Source: Pseudomonadota bacterium (GTDB taxonomy: Bacteria; Desulfobacterota; Binatia; Binatales; Binataceae). Taken from it: a stretch of DNA of 64,000 bases. Location: positions 62,001 through 126,000 of the forward strand of contig JAJPIG010000018.1 of assembly GCA_021324855.1 (NCBI GenBank), in the 5' to 3' direction. The notes beneath the pieces are model-generated. The model was not told the DNA's origin and did no database searches. It was given only the letters and a program-made list of their open reading frames with translations. Within the stretch, counting starts at the first letter, position 1. Each line of letters opens with the position of its first letter. Made by a program: the position numbers and the translations under genes. Of this stretch, positions 16,349 to 25,411 are shown in pieces.

Positions 16349-17233
16349 TTAGTTCAACTGTATAGCAGTTTTTTCCTTTTCCTCGCGCAGCTTTGTCAAT
16401 TCGTCGCGGTAGAGATGATTGTGAGGAAACTCCCGGGCGAGGCCGTCGAGCAGGGCGATAGCCCGCGCGTTATCGTTGGCGCGTAATGCCGCGACCGCCA
16501 GCAGCATCCGCGCGTAGGGCGCGAGATAATGACCCCGGTCCGCCGTCAGCTGGAGATCCTTGAGGCCCGCTGCGAAATCGGTTTCACCGCCATACAGCCA
16601 CACCACCCATCGTACAAAGAACGGACTCGAGCCGAGCAGATAATTTTCAAAGCCTACGGCGAGGTAGGCGTCGAAGCATTCGGGATCATACGAAAGCAGT
16701 TGCTCGCCGAGCCGCGCGGAGCGCTTGAGATTGCTCAATGCGGCGATCCCGCGCGCTTCGATCATCGCGCGATCGTCGCCTTCGAGACCCTGGTTCAGAA
16801 CCTGGGCGAGCAACGCGTTCGAATCGCGCGGGTTCCGCTTCAGTCGCGCGGCGGCGAGCCGCTCGGAATCGCCCAGCTCGCGTTCGAAGCGCGCGAGTAT
16901 CGCGGGATTTGCATCGAACTTGTCGCGCGTCATGAACTGCGCGTCGTTGACGAACATTTCCACTTCAAAGACATGGAGCCGGTTGAATTCCGAGAACAGG
17001 TCGGCGGCGGCCAGCGAGGTATCTGCGAACGGGTCATCGGGATGCGATCGTTGCCAGAGCCCGAAGCTTTTCCGCGCCGCGTCGAACTGCAAATCGTACA
17101 TCTGTCGATAACCCGCATCGAGCGGGTTCGACGAATCGAGCGGACCGGCGACAGCGACCCTCGCGGCGAGCGCTTCGATGCAGATCGCGATCAAAGCGAT
17201 CGTACCCCAACCCCGAAAATCCAGCGCACCCAC
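16349..17233 (-). CDS. Secreted TPR-like protein of unknown function
   Basis: A 294-residue protein with an N-terminal hydrophobic segment (GTIALIAICIEALAARVAVA) that looks like a signal peptide or anchor. The rest is nearly all helical with TPR-like spacing (YRQMYDLQFDAARKSF, DAYLAVGFENYLLGSSPFF, MLLAVAALRANDNARA, and a C-terminal REFPHNHLYRDEL). No family name comes to mind. The start is GTG 17233, ten bases after the aminotransferase stop, so the two are co-transcribed. The 87-bp gap to the type III PKS suggests the same transcript. It might be a periplasmic scaffold for the product of the cluster; that is speculation. Confidence 0.7.
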   Translation of the reverse strand: MGALDFRGWGTIALIAICIEALAARVAVAGPLDSSNPLDAGYRQMYDLQFDAARKSFGLWQRSHPDDPFADTSLAAADLFSEFNRLHVFEVEMFVNDAQFMTRDKFDANPAILARFERELGDSERLAAARLKRNPRDSNALLAQVLNQGLEGDDRAMIEARGIAALSNLKRSARLGEQLLSYDPECFDAYLAVGFENYLLGSSPFFVRWVVWLYGGETDFAAGLKDLQLTADRGHYLAPYARMLLAVAALRANDNARAIALLDGLAREFPHNHLYRDELTKLREEKEKTAIQLN

Positions 17234-17243
17234 GACGCCCCAA

Positions 17244-18620
17244 TCAGACGATTTTGATCACGCGCCGGGCGATACCGAGAGCCTCGGTCCAAAACGAACC
17301 CGACGAATGCATCAGGTGGACAACCTCTCTGAGCGTCGCGATGTATTCCTCGAGCTGCGCTTCGGTCACCACTAGGGGTGGTGCGATTTTCAGCACCATG
17401 AAATTGTTGCCACAGATCTGACTCAGTATGCCCGCGCGGAAAAGCCGCATCACGACCGTCTGCCCGAACATCGCCGCATGAATGCGCGTGAATGCTTCGA
17501 ACGGGATGCGCAGCTTGAGCGATCGCGGCGGTTTGAACGCCAGCGCATTCAGCAGACCGAGCCCGCGAATCTCACCAACCATCTCATAGTTTGCAAGCTC
17601 CTCCTGAAGACGCGCGCGAAGCATTGCACCGAGCGCCGCCGCACGTGCCGCAAGATCCTCCTCCTCGAGCACGTCGAGTGTGGCGAGCCCGGCGCGCATC
17701 GCGAGGCCGTTCTCGCTGTAGGTCGAGGTGTGAATTACCGCCCGCTGGAGCGAGCTGTAGACCGAGTCCGAGATCTCCCCGGTCATCAGGACCGCGCCGA
17801 TCGGAACTAATCCGCCACTCAGCGCTTTCGCCAGCACCACCATATCCGGTTGGACGCCGAAATGGTGCGCCGCGAGAAAGCGGCCGGCGCGGCCGAGCCC
17901 GGTCTGGACTTCGTCAAGCACGAACAGCGTGCCGGTGCGATTACAGAGATCCTGCACCGCTCGCAGGTAGCCTGTGTCGGGCACGATCACGCCGGTTTCA
18001 GCCTGGATCGGCTCCACGATGAAGGCGGCGTAGCGTTCGGTTTTGAGCCGTTTGGCAAGCGAATCGAGATCGCCAAAGCGAACCGGCTCGGTCCCGGGCA
18101 GCATCGGTCCGAACCCGGCCTTCCAGAACGGACTCGACATCAACGAAAGCGCACCGCAGGTGAGACCGTGGAAGCCGCCTTCGGCGTACAGCAGTCCATC
18201 GCGTTTGGTATGCGCACGGGCAAACTTGATTACGGTTTCAATACCTTCGCTGCCGGAGTTGGCAAAGAAGGCGCGGGTAAGCTTGCCGCCGGCGAGTGCG
18301 CACAACCGCGCAGCGAGTTCGCCGGCCTCAGCCGATACATGGCTTTGCAGCATCTCGGGGCCGCATCGATCGAGCTCGTCCTTGAGGGCGGCGATGATCC
18401 GCGGGTGATTATGGCCCGCGTTGTGCACGCAGTAGCCCGAGATGAAATCCAGCAGACGGCGATCGTCTGAGGTGAACAGTTCGGCGCCTTGGCAGCGCAC
18501 GTACTCAACATTCATCTGCAGAACGTCAAGTAGCCTTACCCACTGTGGGTTTACATGCTTTTCGTAGCACTCATCACGGTTTGACTCTTGTATGCGTGCT
18601 GCCGCTTCTTTTTCGGACAT
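17244..18620 (-). CDS. Class III PLP-dependent aminotransferase
   Basis: A 458-residue aminotransferase of the ornithine/acetylornithine/putrescine class. It shows LDFISGYCVHNAGHNHPRI, RAFFANSGSEGIETVIKFAR, YAEGGFHGLTCGALSLM, FVLDEVQTGLGRAG (PLP aspartate) and VVLAKALSGGLVPIGA (PLP lysine). The N-terminal 30 residues are charged and family-atypical. Bacteriohopanepolyol aminotransferases (HpnO) and various secondary-metabolite transaminases also belong to class III, so the substrate need not be an amino acid. As first gene of the run containing the TPR-like protein, type III PKS, YceI and VOC genes, it probably serves the same pathway, perhaps aminating a polyketide or lipid aldehyde. The substrate is inferred only from context. 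Confidence 0.88.
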   Translation of the reverse strand: MSEKEAAARIQESNRDECYEKHVNPQWVRLLDVLQMNVEYVRCQGAELFTSDDRRLLDFISGYCVHNAGHNHPRIIAALKDELDRCGPEMLQSHVSAEAGELAARLCALAGGKLTRAFFANSGSEGIETVIKFARAHTKRDGLLYAEGGFHGLTCGALSLMSSPFWKAGFGPMLPGTEPVRFGDLDSLAKRLKTERYAAFIVEPIQAETGVIVPDTGYLRAVQDLCNRTGTLFVLDEVQTGLGRAGRFLAAHHFGVQPDMVVLAKALSGGLVPIGAVLMTGEISDSVYSSLQRAVIHTSTYSENGLAMRAGLATLDVLEEEDLAARAAALGAMLRARLQEELANYEMVGEIRGLGLLNALAFKPPRSLKLRIPFEAFTRIHAAMFGQTVVMRLFRAGILSQICGNNFMVLKIAPPLVVTEAQLEEYIATLREVVHLMHSSGSFWTEALGIARRVIKIV

Positions 18621-18939
18621 TTACAACCTCTTTTTCCGACAGGCGTACCAAAGACGATCGCCCTGAAACCACCCGCCATGTACCTGGCTTAAGACGAATC
18701 GGTCGGGGGACGTATTCAACCGCTCATCGCGAAAACATAGCTTTGGAGAGATGAACGAAATTTCATGGATGGTCGATGTTCGCGCGCTACTGCAATAGTC
18801 GTCGCTGTGCGTCGCGCAGCGACAAATCCGAATGTGAATTCCACCACGATGCACGTTGCGCGACGAGCACAACCATGCCGGCCCAAAAGCCGACATGCTC
18901 GGTCGGCGATAGGGGGCCGCCGGCCTCAGCAGTAAATGC
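18621..18939. other. Intergenic region upstream of the aminotransferase
   Basis: About 320 bp with no credible gene. A strong inverted repeat, GTCGCTG and CAGCGAC around 18803-18825, could form a hairpin but has no T run on either strand. The promoter of the aminotransferase-PKS run probably lies near 18640-18750, a locally AT-richer stretch, but I cannot define boxes. Confidence 0.35.
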
Positions 18940-19587
18940 CTAACTCGCCGCCTTGAGCGGCTGGCGGAGCGCTTTCACGCGCGCGATGAATTCCGCGGTG
19001 GTCTCCACTTGGGCGAACAGATAGCCCATGCGATCGACTGCTGCGCGATGAGCTTCCTCGGCGGAGAAGCGGCCGATCGCCTGCGACGCGCAGGCATCCT
19101 CGAGCAGGATGACCTTGATTCCGCTCATGCTCAGGCCGTCGACAGTAGTCTGCACGCAGATTGGCGTCGTGAGGCCGGCGACGACCGCGGTGTCGAACTT
19201 CCGCGCTTGAAGCTGCGCGAGCAGATCGCTGCTGGCGACCGCTCCAAACGTAGTCTTGCGAACCAGAAGCTCGCCCGGCTCGACTACTCCCTGGTAAAAG
19301 GCGGTCGCCGGCGAGTCCGCAGCGAGCGCGCGTCCCGCTTCGGAAATGAAATCCGTCATCCGCCCGGTCGGGCCGCGATCCGGCGTGTAGGCGACATGGA
19401 CGTGAATGACCGTGCCGCCGATCTCGCGCCATGCTTGCGCTGCCTCGATAAAATTGCGCACCGCAGCGTCGGCATGGGGCACCGGCTCCCAGCTATCCCT
19501 CCCGAACCCGACTTGAATATCCACACTCACCAGCGCGGTGTTGGCGGGATCGATTGGATACACCACTCGACGATCATCACGAGCCAT
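18940..19587 (-). CDS. Isochorismatase-like cysteine hydrolase
   Basis: A 215-residue hydrolase of the isochorismatase/nicotinamidase superfamily. The triad is in place: D23 in LVSVDIQVGF, K111 in ELLVRKTTFGA and C144 in TTPICVQTTVDG, with the usual cis-peptide context. It probably hydrolyses an amide or carbamate such as an N-carbamoyl compound, but the family is broad. I chose ATG 19587, which has GGAGGAAGATC upstream; the longer open frame to 19821 has no such site. The gene stands alone between a 320-bp gap downstream and a 257-bp gap upstream. Confidence 0.9.
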   Translation of the reverse strand: MARDDRRVVYPIDPANTALVSVDIQVGFGRDSWEPVPHADAAVRNFIEAAQAWREIGGTVIHVHVAYTPDRGPTGRMTDFISEAGRALAADSPATAFYQGVVEPGELLVRKTTFGAVASSDLLAQLQARKFDTAVVAGLTTPICVQTTVDGLSMSGIKVILLEDACASQAIGRFSAEEAHRAAVDRMGYLFAQVETTAEFIARVKALRQPLKAAS

Positions 19588-19844
19588 GTGATCTTCCTCC
19601 TGCGTGGATGGTCGAGAACCTACGCGCCATCGAATGCGATGTAAAGCGTCAGGCGGAATGCAGATGTTCGACGTTCGCGAACCAATCGGGCCAACCCGCC
19701 CTGTGATTTGCCGCGCGTGCCAGCTCGCGCTCGCAGAAGCTGCAACTGTTCGTCCCATCGTTTGAGGCGCGGCCACAAAATGAGACGATTCCAGAGCGGC
19801 GGGAACCGGTGCTGGACCCACCCGATCTGCGGCGGCGAGAGCAG

Positions 19845-21374
19845 CTACGTGCTGCGCAAGGCCTCGAGCAGATACACGGGATCGACGGGCTTTACGAGAA
19901 AGGCGTCAAACCCGGCGGCTTTCGCCTTGGCTTTATCTTCCTGGCGGCCGAAACCGCTCAGCGCGATAATGCGAACGGCGCCGACGAGCTTTTCGCGTAG
20001 CCGCCGCGCCACTTCGTATCCGTTCCAGGTCGGCAGCGCGATGTCGACGATTGCGGCCTCAGGTTGGACATCAAGCGCGAGTTCGAAGCCCTTGGCGCCA
20101 TCCGAAGCGGTTACGACATCGTGGCCGGCCAACCGCAATAGTTCAGCGATCGATTCTCGATTGTCTTCATTGTCTTCGATCACAATAACGCGCAGACCAT
20201 TGGAAGGTCCGCTCTTCGACGGCTGGGATTCACGAGGCTGCTTGCTGGCGAGCGGCAGCGACACAGTGAAGGTTGAACCGCGCCCGGGACCTTCGCTTTC
20301 GGCGACGATCTCGCCGCGATGAAGCTCAACAATCCGCTTTGTGAGTGCGAGACCTAATCCGAGGCCGCTCGTTTGCCCGCCGAACTGCGGCTCCGCCTGT
20401 GCAAACAGCTCGAAGAGCCTCGGCATAAATTCTTTCGCGATGCCGATTCCTGAGTCGGTAACGACAAGTACGGCGTGCCTGTCATCGGAGCGAACGCTGA
20501 CTCCGATCGAGCCGCCGGGGGGCGTATATTTCAACGCATTGTCGATCAGATTGCTCGCCACCTGCTCGATCCGAACCGGGTCGGCGTCAATCCATGCCGG
20601 CTCTATCCGGATCTCGAGCCGATGGAACCGCGCCTGTCCGGAGGCCTCGAAACTCCGTACGGCGCGGCGGACCGCGTCGCCAAGGTCCAGCGGTTGGCAA
20701 ACCAAGTCAATCTTTCGGGCGATAAGCCGGCCGACATCGAACAGGTCGTCCATCAACCGGCCGAGGATACTTACCTGACGGCGGATGATCTCGACCGCCC
20801 GAGTCGCGGCGTGATTGCCAACCTCGAGTTTTTCGAGGACTGCCGCCGCGTTGCTTATCGCCCCGACGGGATTGCGCAACTCATGGCCGAGCACGGCGAG
20901 CAGCTCGTCCTTCTGGCGATCGGCCTCGAGCGCTGCGTCCTCGGACAGCTTTCGCTCCGTGATATCGAGCACCAGTGCGGTCCAACCGTCGGCAACTTTG
21001 TCGGGACCGAAAGTCGGCGCATAAAGTGCATGAATCCAGCGCGGACCGAGATCCTTGTAAACGACACGCTCCTCGTGTTCTACGGGCTGGCCTGAAAGCA
21101 CGCGCTCGATGTGCGGTTTGAGCGCATCCATCGCCGGCGCGCCCAGCACATCCACCATTTTTCTTCCGACCAATTCCGCGGGCGAACGGCCGATGAAGCC
21201 GGCGGTTTCTCTGCTGACCCAGCGATATGTCAGGTCGCGGCTGCAGACCGTGATCTGAAGCGACATCGCATCGGCGATGATCCGCAGGTTGTCGCGATCA
21301 TCGCGAAACCTTTCGGCGGTGAAGGCCAGCCCCTTGGCGATAGCGGAAATGGACGCTGTAAAACGAGAAGTCAT
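19845..21374 (-). CDS. Hybrid sensor histidine kinase/response regulator with PAS domain
   Basis: A 509-residue cytoplasmic hybrid kinase. A PAS domain covers about residues 35-140 (VCSRDLTYRWVSRETAGF, then the PAC end WTALVLDITERK). HisKA follows with phospho-acceptor H164 (LGHELRNPVGAISN), then HATPase (NLIDNALKYTPPGG, VVTDSGIGIAKEF, SGLGLGLALTKRIVELH). A C-terminal receiver domain carries acidic residues IEDNEDN and phospho-acceptor D444 (AAIVDIALPTWNG), with lysine in FLVKPVD. There is no transmembrane segment and no DNA-binding output, so it must pass phosphate or binding to another protein not encoded nearby. The first 30 residues are unassigned. Confidence 0.93.
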   Translation of the reverse strand: MTSRFTASISAIAKGLAFTAERFRDDRDNLRIIADAMSLQITVCSRDLTYRWVSRETAGFIGRSPAELVGRKMVDVLGAPAMDALKPHIERVLSGQPVEHEERVVYKDLGPRWIHALYAPTFGPDKVADGWTALVLDITERKLSEDAALEADRQKDELLAVLGHELRNPVGAISNAAAVLEKLEVGNHAATRAVEIIRRQVSILGRLMDDLFDVGRLIARKIDLVCQPLDLGDAVRRAVRSFEASGQARFHRLEIRIEPAWIDADPVRIEQVASNLIDNALKYTPPGGSIGVSVRSDDRHAVLVVTDSGIGIAKEFMPRLFELFAQAEPQFGGQTSGLGLGLALTKRIVELHRGEIVAESEGPGRGSTFTVSLPLASKQPRESQPSKSGPSNGLRVIVIEDNEDNRESIAELLRLAGHDVVTASDGAKGFELALDVQPEAAIVDIALPTWNGYEVARRLREKLVGAVRIIALSGFGRQEDKAKAKAAGFDAFLVKPVDPVYLLEALRST

Positions 21375-21637
21375 TTTGCGTCACTGATTCGGCCAAGCGC
21401 GACAGAGCTAACTCAAGTTATGAAATAAAGCAATGAAAATAAGTGCGTTTGGGATCGTGTTTTTCCACTGTTTGTGCATAACAAGATCCCCGCCCTTGCC
21501 TGTGCCGCGTGCAGCAGGAAATTCGTGATCCGCTTCCTTCCAGAACGCAGCCGAACCGTTCAGCCCGCAACTCCGTACTTCGATAGCTGTATTCGGCCTA
21601 TCGCCTCATCGGAAGTCAGTCGGAAAAAGCCGTAGCG
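21375..21637. other. Intergenic region between the hybrid kinase and the Gfo/Idh gene
   Basis: About 260 bp with no gene. The part next to the kinase start (21410-21480) is locally AT-rich and is the likely kinase promoter region. No repeat or terminator stands out. Confidence 0.3.
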
Positions 21638-22645
21638 TCAGATGAGTCGCTGGTTCTCAACGCCGCGCGGCTTGAGCCCGGCGACCCGGTAGACCCGATC
21701 GATCAATTCCATATTGGCAATTGCTTCAGTCGGACCGCTGGTAAGCGTGCACTTGCCACGGATCGCGGCGGCGAAAGCGCGCAACTGATAGACGAAGGTG
21801 GATGCGCCCGCGACCGACTTGCGGATTTGATGACTGCCGTGCCGTATCGTCAGCACGTGGCCGAGTTGCGGCGCTACGGGGTTCGTGACGTGAATTTCGC
21901 CATCAGTTCCGATCGCGCGAAAAAAAACTGAGACCTGCGCATCCGATGCCATCGAACATTTCATGAATGCCATCGCTCCGTTCGGCAATTCCAGTTCGGC
22001 GGCCATCGTCACATCGATTTCCGGCGGCCCGATCGAAGCGATCGCTCGCCGCACGTGCGGCGTGACGCCTGAGAAAAACCGAATCATATTCAGGCCATAG
22101 CAGCCCAGGTCCATCGTGGCTCCGCCGCCGAGTCCGAGATCGTAACGAATGTTCGGCTCGGCGATTGGCGCTGAGAACTCCACTTCAATATGGCGTAAGT
22201 CGCCGATTTTTCCGCTTTTTATTAAATCTCGAATGTGAATCGCCAGCGGATGGTACTGATAATGAAACGCCTCTGACAGCACGCGACTGGTTTGGGCGGC
22301 CGCATCGGCCATCAATGCCGCTTCGGCCGCATTGCAAGCGATCGGTTTTTCACACAGCACGTGCTTGCCGGCGCGCAAGCATCGAATCGTCCACTCGCAA
22401 TGCATCGAATTAGGCAGAGGAATGTATATCGCATCGATTTCCGGCGCGTTCATCAGCTTTTCATAACTCGAAAAAATCCTCGGGATTCGATGCAGCGCCG
22501 CGAATTCCCGCGCCCTGACTGGATCGCGCGAGGCGATCGCCAAGATCTCGACTTCTGGTACCTCGCGCGCGGGTTGAAGCAGAGCCTTCGGTACGATCCG
22601 GGCGGTACCTAAAATTCCCAACCGCAGCGGTCGATCGTGAGACAT
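21638..22645 (-). CDS. Gfo/Idh/MocA family NAD(P)-dependent oxidoreductase
   Basis: A 335-residue oxidoreductase with an N-terminal Rossmann fold (RLGILGTARIVPKALLQPA), the family motif GKHVLCEKPIA with the catalytic lysine, and the C-terminal sugar-dehydrogenase domain (GGGATMDLGCYGLNMIRFF). It resembles dihydrodiol- or xylose-type dehydrogenases, which oxidise cyclic diols or sugars; the substrate is open. I prefer ATG 22645, which gives the normal distance to the Rossmann glycines. An in-frame ATG at 22675 adds ten residues. Neither has a clear ribosome-binding site. It is divergent from ubiD with about 100 bp between the starts. Confidence 0.87.
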   Translation of the reverse strand: MSHDRPLRLGILGTARIVPKALLQPAREVPEVEILAIASRDPVRAREFAALHRIPRIFSSYEKLMNAPEIDAIYIPLPNSMHCEWTIRCLRAGKHVLCEKPIACNAAEAALMADAAAQTSRVLSEAFHYQYHPLAIHIRDLIKSGKIGDLRHIEVEFSAPIAEPNIRYDLGLGGGATMDLGCYGLNMIRFFSGVTPHVRRAIASIGPPEIDVTMAAELELPNGAMAFMKCSMASDAQVSVFFRAIGTDGEIHVTNPVAPQLGHVLTIRHGSHQIRKSVAGASTFVYQLRAFAAAIRGKCTLTSGPTEAIANMELIDRVYRVAGLKPRGVENQRLI

Positions 22646-22744
22646 GTGAATTTTATAGCCTTGCGCGGTTGACATCGCACAACCTGCCGGTTGATAAGCG
22701 ATTCGTCAGCCGCTTGCGAATCGCACAAAAGGAGGAAGTCGAGG

Positions 22745-24184
22745 ATGTCGGCTTTTCGCGATCTGAGAGCTTATCTGGATCGGCTGGTGCGCGAGCTCGG
22801 CGAAGGCGAAGTACGCACCATCGAAGGCGCCAACTGGGACCTCGAGATCGGCTGCATCACTGAGATGATGGCCGAGAAGGAAGGGCCCGCACTGTTGTTC
22901 GACAACATCGTTGGCTACCCGAAAGGTTATCGCGTCCTCTCGAACTTCATGGGCACAGCGGCGCGCACTGCAATCGCCTTCGGCCTGCCGCCCGATCTGC
23001 CGAAAGTCGAAATCGTCCGCGCCTACAAAGATCGGAGCAAACAGCTCAAGCTCATTCCGCCGGTTGAGATCGCAACCGGGCCCGTGATGGAGAACGTGCT
23101 CGAGGGCGATGCCGTCGATCTAACGCGCTTTCCGGCGCCACGCTGGCACGAGCACGATGGCGGGCGGTACATCGGCACGGCCGACATGGTGATTACGCGC
23201 GATCCCGACACGGGATGGGTCAATGTCGGAACCCATCGCGGATGCATCCAAAGCAAGGATCGGCTGTCGCTGTGGCTGCTCGGCGATCGTCACAACCGCA
23301 TGATCGCTTCCAAGTACTGGTCGCGCGGCGAACCCTGTCCCATTGCGGTGGTGTTCGGATGCGATCCGGTGCTATGGACCGCCGCGCCGAGTCCCACGCC
23401 GCCCGGAGTTTCCGAATACGACGTCGCGGGCGCGCTTCGCGGCGAGCCGGTCGAAGTGATCCGCGCGCCTGAAACCGGCCTGCCGATCCCTGCCTACGCC
23501 GAGATCGTCGTCGAAGGCGAGATGCCGCCGATCGAGGAAGAGTCGGCGATGGAAGGTCCGTTCGGTGAATGGCCCGGCTATTACACGCATACCGGGCCTG
23601 AGACCGTGGTGCGCGTCAAGCGCATCATGCATCGTAATAACCCGATCCTGATGGGCGCGCCGCCGATGATCCCGACGACCACGCCGGGCTACCAGGCGGT
23701 GCCGCTCGCCGCCGCGGTTGCCACCTGGGAACACCTTGAGAACGCCGGCGTACCAAATATCCGCGGCGTCTGGGCGTTCGCGCGCAACCTGATGATCGTC
23801 GTCTCGCTGGAGCAGCGCTATGAAGGGCAGGCGATGCAGGCGTTGCTCGCTGCAACCGGACGCCGGCGGATCGGCGGGATGGAGCGCTATTTCGTCGTTG
23901 TCGATGAAGACATCGATCCGTCCGACCTGAACCAGGTGTTGTGGGCGATGTGCACGCGGACCGATCCGGCCGAGTCGATTCAGATTTTGCGGACGCGCAC
24001 CACCGACATCGATCCGCGGCTGTCGCCGCAGAAGCGTGCTGCGAAGGACTTTTCGATGGGCATCATGCTGATCGATGCGTGCAAGCCCTACGGCTGGAAG
24101 GATGAGTACGCGCGCTCGAATCGCTTCGACGACGCGTACCGGGCGGAGCTGCGCGAGCGCTGGAAATCGAAGCTGGCGCTTTAG
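22745..24184 (+). CDS. ubiD: UbiD family (prenylated-FMN) decarboxylase
   Basis: A 479-residue decarboxylase of the UbiD family, which uses prenylated FMN to remove or add carboxyl groups on aromatic or unsaturated acids. It shows RYIGTADMVITRDPDTGWVN and VGTHRGCIQSKDR (cofactor site), ESAMEGPFGEWPGYY (catalytic Glu region) and NPILMGAPPMIPTTTPG. The start ATG 22745 is set by AAAGGAGGAAG upstream; an earlier in-frame codon has none. Its place beside a molybdenum-hydroxylase operon and HpaB hydroxylase suggests a catabolic aromatic-acid decarboxylase rather than ubiquinone synthesis. The UbiX prenyltransferase needed for its cofactor is not in the window. Confidence 0.92.
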   Translation: MSAFRDLRAYLDRLVRELGEGEVRTIEGANWDLEIGCITEMMAEKEGPALLFDNIVGYPKGYRVLSNFMGTAARTAIAFGLPPDLPKVEIVRAYKDRSKQLKLIPPVEIATGPVMENVLEGDAVDLTRFPAPRWHEHDGGRYIGTADMVITRDPDTGWVNVGTHRGCIQSKDRLSLWLLGDRHNRMIASKYWSRGEPCPIAVVFGCDPVLWTAAPSPTPPGVSEYDVAGALRGEPVEVIRAPETGLPIPAYAEIVVEGEMPPIEEESAMEGPFGEWPGYYTHTGPETVVRVKRIMHRNNPILMGAPPMIPTTTPGYQAVPLAAAVATWEHLENAGVPNIRGVWAFARNLMIVVSLEQRYEGQAMQALLAATGRRRIGGMERYFVVVDEDIDPSDLNQVLWAMCTRTDPAESIQILRTRTTDIDPRLSPQKRAAKDFSMGIMLIDACKPYGWKDEYARSNRFDDAYRAELRERWKSKLAL

Positions 24185-24200
24185 GCTGAAGCGGTGCGCC

Positions 24201-24683
24201 TCAGGGCTTGATCGCGACCGCCTCGATCTCGATCAACCAATCCGGTTGAGCGAGTTGTTTCACGACCACAGCGGTGCTCGCCGGCAGCTCCTCGCCGAAC
24301 ACCTCGCGCCGCGCCTCCATCATCTGGCCGAACGTGCTCTCATCAGTCAGGAAGGAGGTGATCTTCACGACGTCCTTAAGGCTCGCGCCGGCCTTCTCGA
24401 GCACCGCAGCAACGTTGCGGAATGCCTGATGCGTTTGCGCCTTGATGTCGCCCGGGCCGACCAGTTGGCCATCGGGTCCCAGCGCCACTTGGCCGGAGAC
24501 GAAAATCATCTGCCCGTGACGCACTCCCTGTGAGAGCGGATAGACGTCGTCCCATGTCCATCCCGGATCGATCTTCTCCTTGCGAGCTGCCTTGATCGCC
24601 GGTTTCACCGCGCTCTTCGGTCGGACTATGCGCTGCTTGGCTCTACTGCCGGCCTTCTTTGGTTTGCGGTTCGTCGCTGCCAT
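24201..24683 (-). CDS. RidA/YjgF family protein with basic N-terminal tail
   Basis: A 160-residue Rid-superfamily protein. The trimeric-barrel core covers about residues 40-160 (YPLSQGVRHGQMIFVSGQVA, then ITSFLTDESTFGQMMEARREVF and LIEIEAVAI). The arginine that RidA uses to hold imine substrates (normally PARS) is replaced by PAST, so deamination of enamines or imines is doubtful and it belongs to another Rid subfamily. The first 38 residues are Lys/Arg-rich and unlike the family. It follows coxG by 11 bp as the last gene of the molybdenum-hydroxylase operon and converges with ubiD. Confidence 0.87.
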   Translation of the reverse strand: MAATNRKPKKAGSRAKQRIVRPKSAVKPAIKAARKEKIDPGWTWDDVYPLSQGVRHGQMIFVSGQVALGPDGQLVGPGDIKAQTHQAFRNVAAVLEKAGASLKDVVKITSFLTDESTFGQMMEARREVFGEELPASTAVVVKQLAQPDWLIEIEAVAIKP

Positions 24684-24694
24684 CGGAGACCTCC

Positions 24695-25411
24695 TTACGC
24701 GTTTCGTTCAGGTGCTGATTGAAAGATCAACCGGGCAATGATCGCGCCGACTACCGCCAGAATCGCTGCAGCGGTGGCCTTGGACCATCCAGATGACCAT
24801 AGCGGGATCGGCAGCAGCGCGATCAAGACAATCGCGACAATCAGTCCGATTCCGGCGCCTATCCATGACGATACGTTGCGAGCCGGCAAAGCGGGACGAG
24901 GCGCCGATGGCTTCGGTGCGACCGCGGGCGGCGGGGCCGCAATTTTCCGAGTCTCCGTTTTCGTAGCTTCAAAACGCGCTGCGACATTGCGGGCGAACGC
25001 CGCCACGGTCGCATCAGCCTGTTTGCGGATCAGCGGTTCGCCGAATTCGCCCAGCTTGCCCAAAAACCGCACCTCGGCCTGCACGACCATCTCGGTGAGG
25101 TTCGGCGCCTTCTCGATCAGGCTCATAGTGGCGTTGACGCGGGTGCCGCCGCCGATGCGTCGATCGTTGCCTTCGGCGCGTCCGATGGCCCGGTAGTTGG
25201 CCTCGTCGCGCTCCTGGATCGTCATCGTGCCGTTGAGCGCGAGATTGATCGGTCCGAGCTTGACCTTCAAAACACCGCGATAAGTGTCGGCGCCATCGGC
25301 GGTGACGTTTTCGACGCCCGGCACGCAGGTCGCCATCTCCGGCACGTCCATCAGAAAACGCCACAACCTTTCGGGCGCGACTGGAATCTCGCAGCGCTGT
25401 TCGAAGTTCAT
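24695..25411 (-). CDS. coxG: CoxG-like SRPBCC protein with C-terminal membrane anchor
   Basis: A 238-residue CoxG-family protein. Residues 1-145 form the SRPBCC domain (PVAPERLWRFLMDVPEMATC, VPGVENV, KLGPINLALNGTM). A Pro/Ala linker follows, and two hydrophobic segments near the C terminus (WIGAGIGLIVAIVLIALL and ATAAAILAVVGAIIARLIF) anchor it in the membrane. In carboxydotrophs CoxG tethers the soluble molybdenum hydroxylase to the respiratory chain at the membrane, and the same role is likely here. Its ATG overlaps the stop of the FAD-subunit gene (ATGA), showing translational coupling. Confidence 0.88.
   Translation of the reverse strand: MNFEQRCEIPVAPERLWRFLMDVPEMATCVPGVENVTADGADTYRGVLKVKLGPINLALNGTMTIQERDEANYRAIGRAEGNDRRIGGGTRVNATMSLIEKAPNLTEMVVQAEVRFLGKLGEFGEPLIRKQADATVAAFARNVAARFEATKTETRKIAAPPPAVAPKPSAPRPALPARNVSSWIGAGIGLIVAIVLIALLPIPLWSSGWSKATAAAILAVVGAIIARLIFQSAPERNA

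Noticed and set aside
18803-18825. Hairpin as a terminator after the isochorismatase gene
   Set aside because: The stem is good but no T run follows on the minus strand, and it lies over 100 bp upstream of the isochorismatase stop in plus coordinates, inside the leader region.
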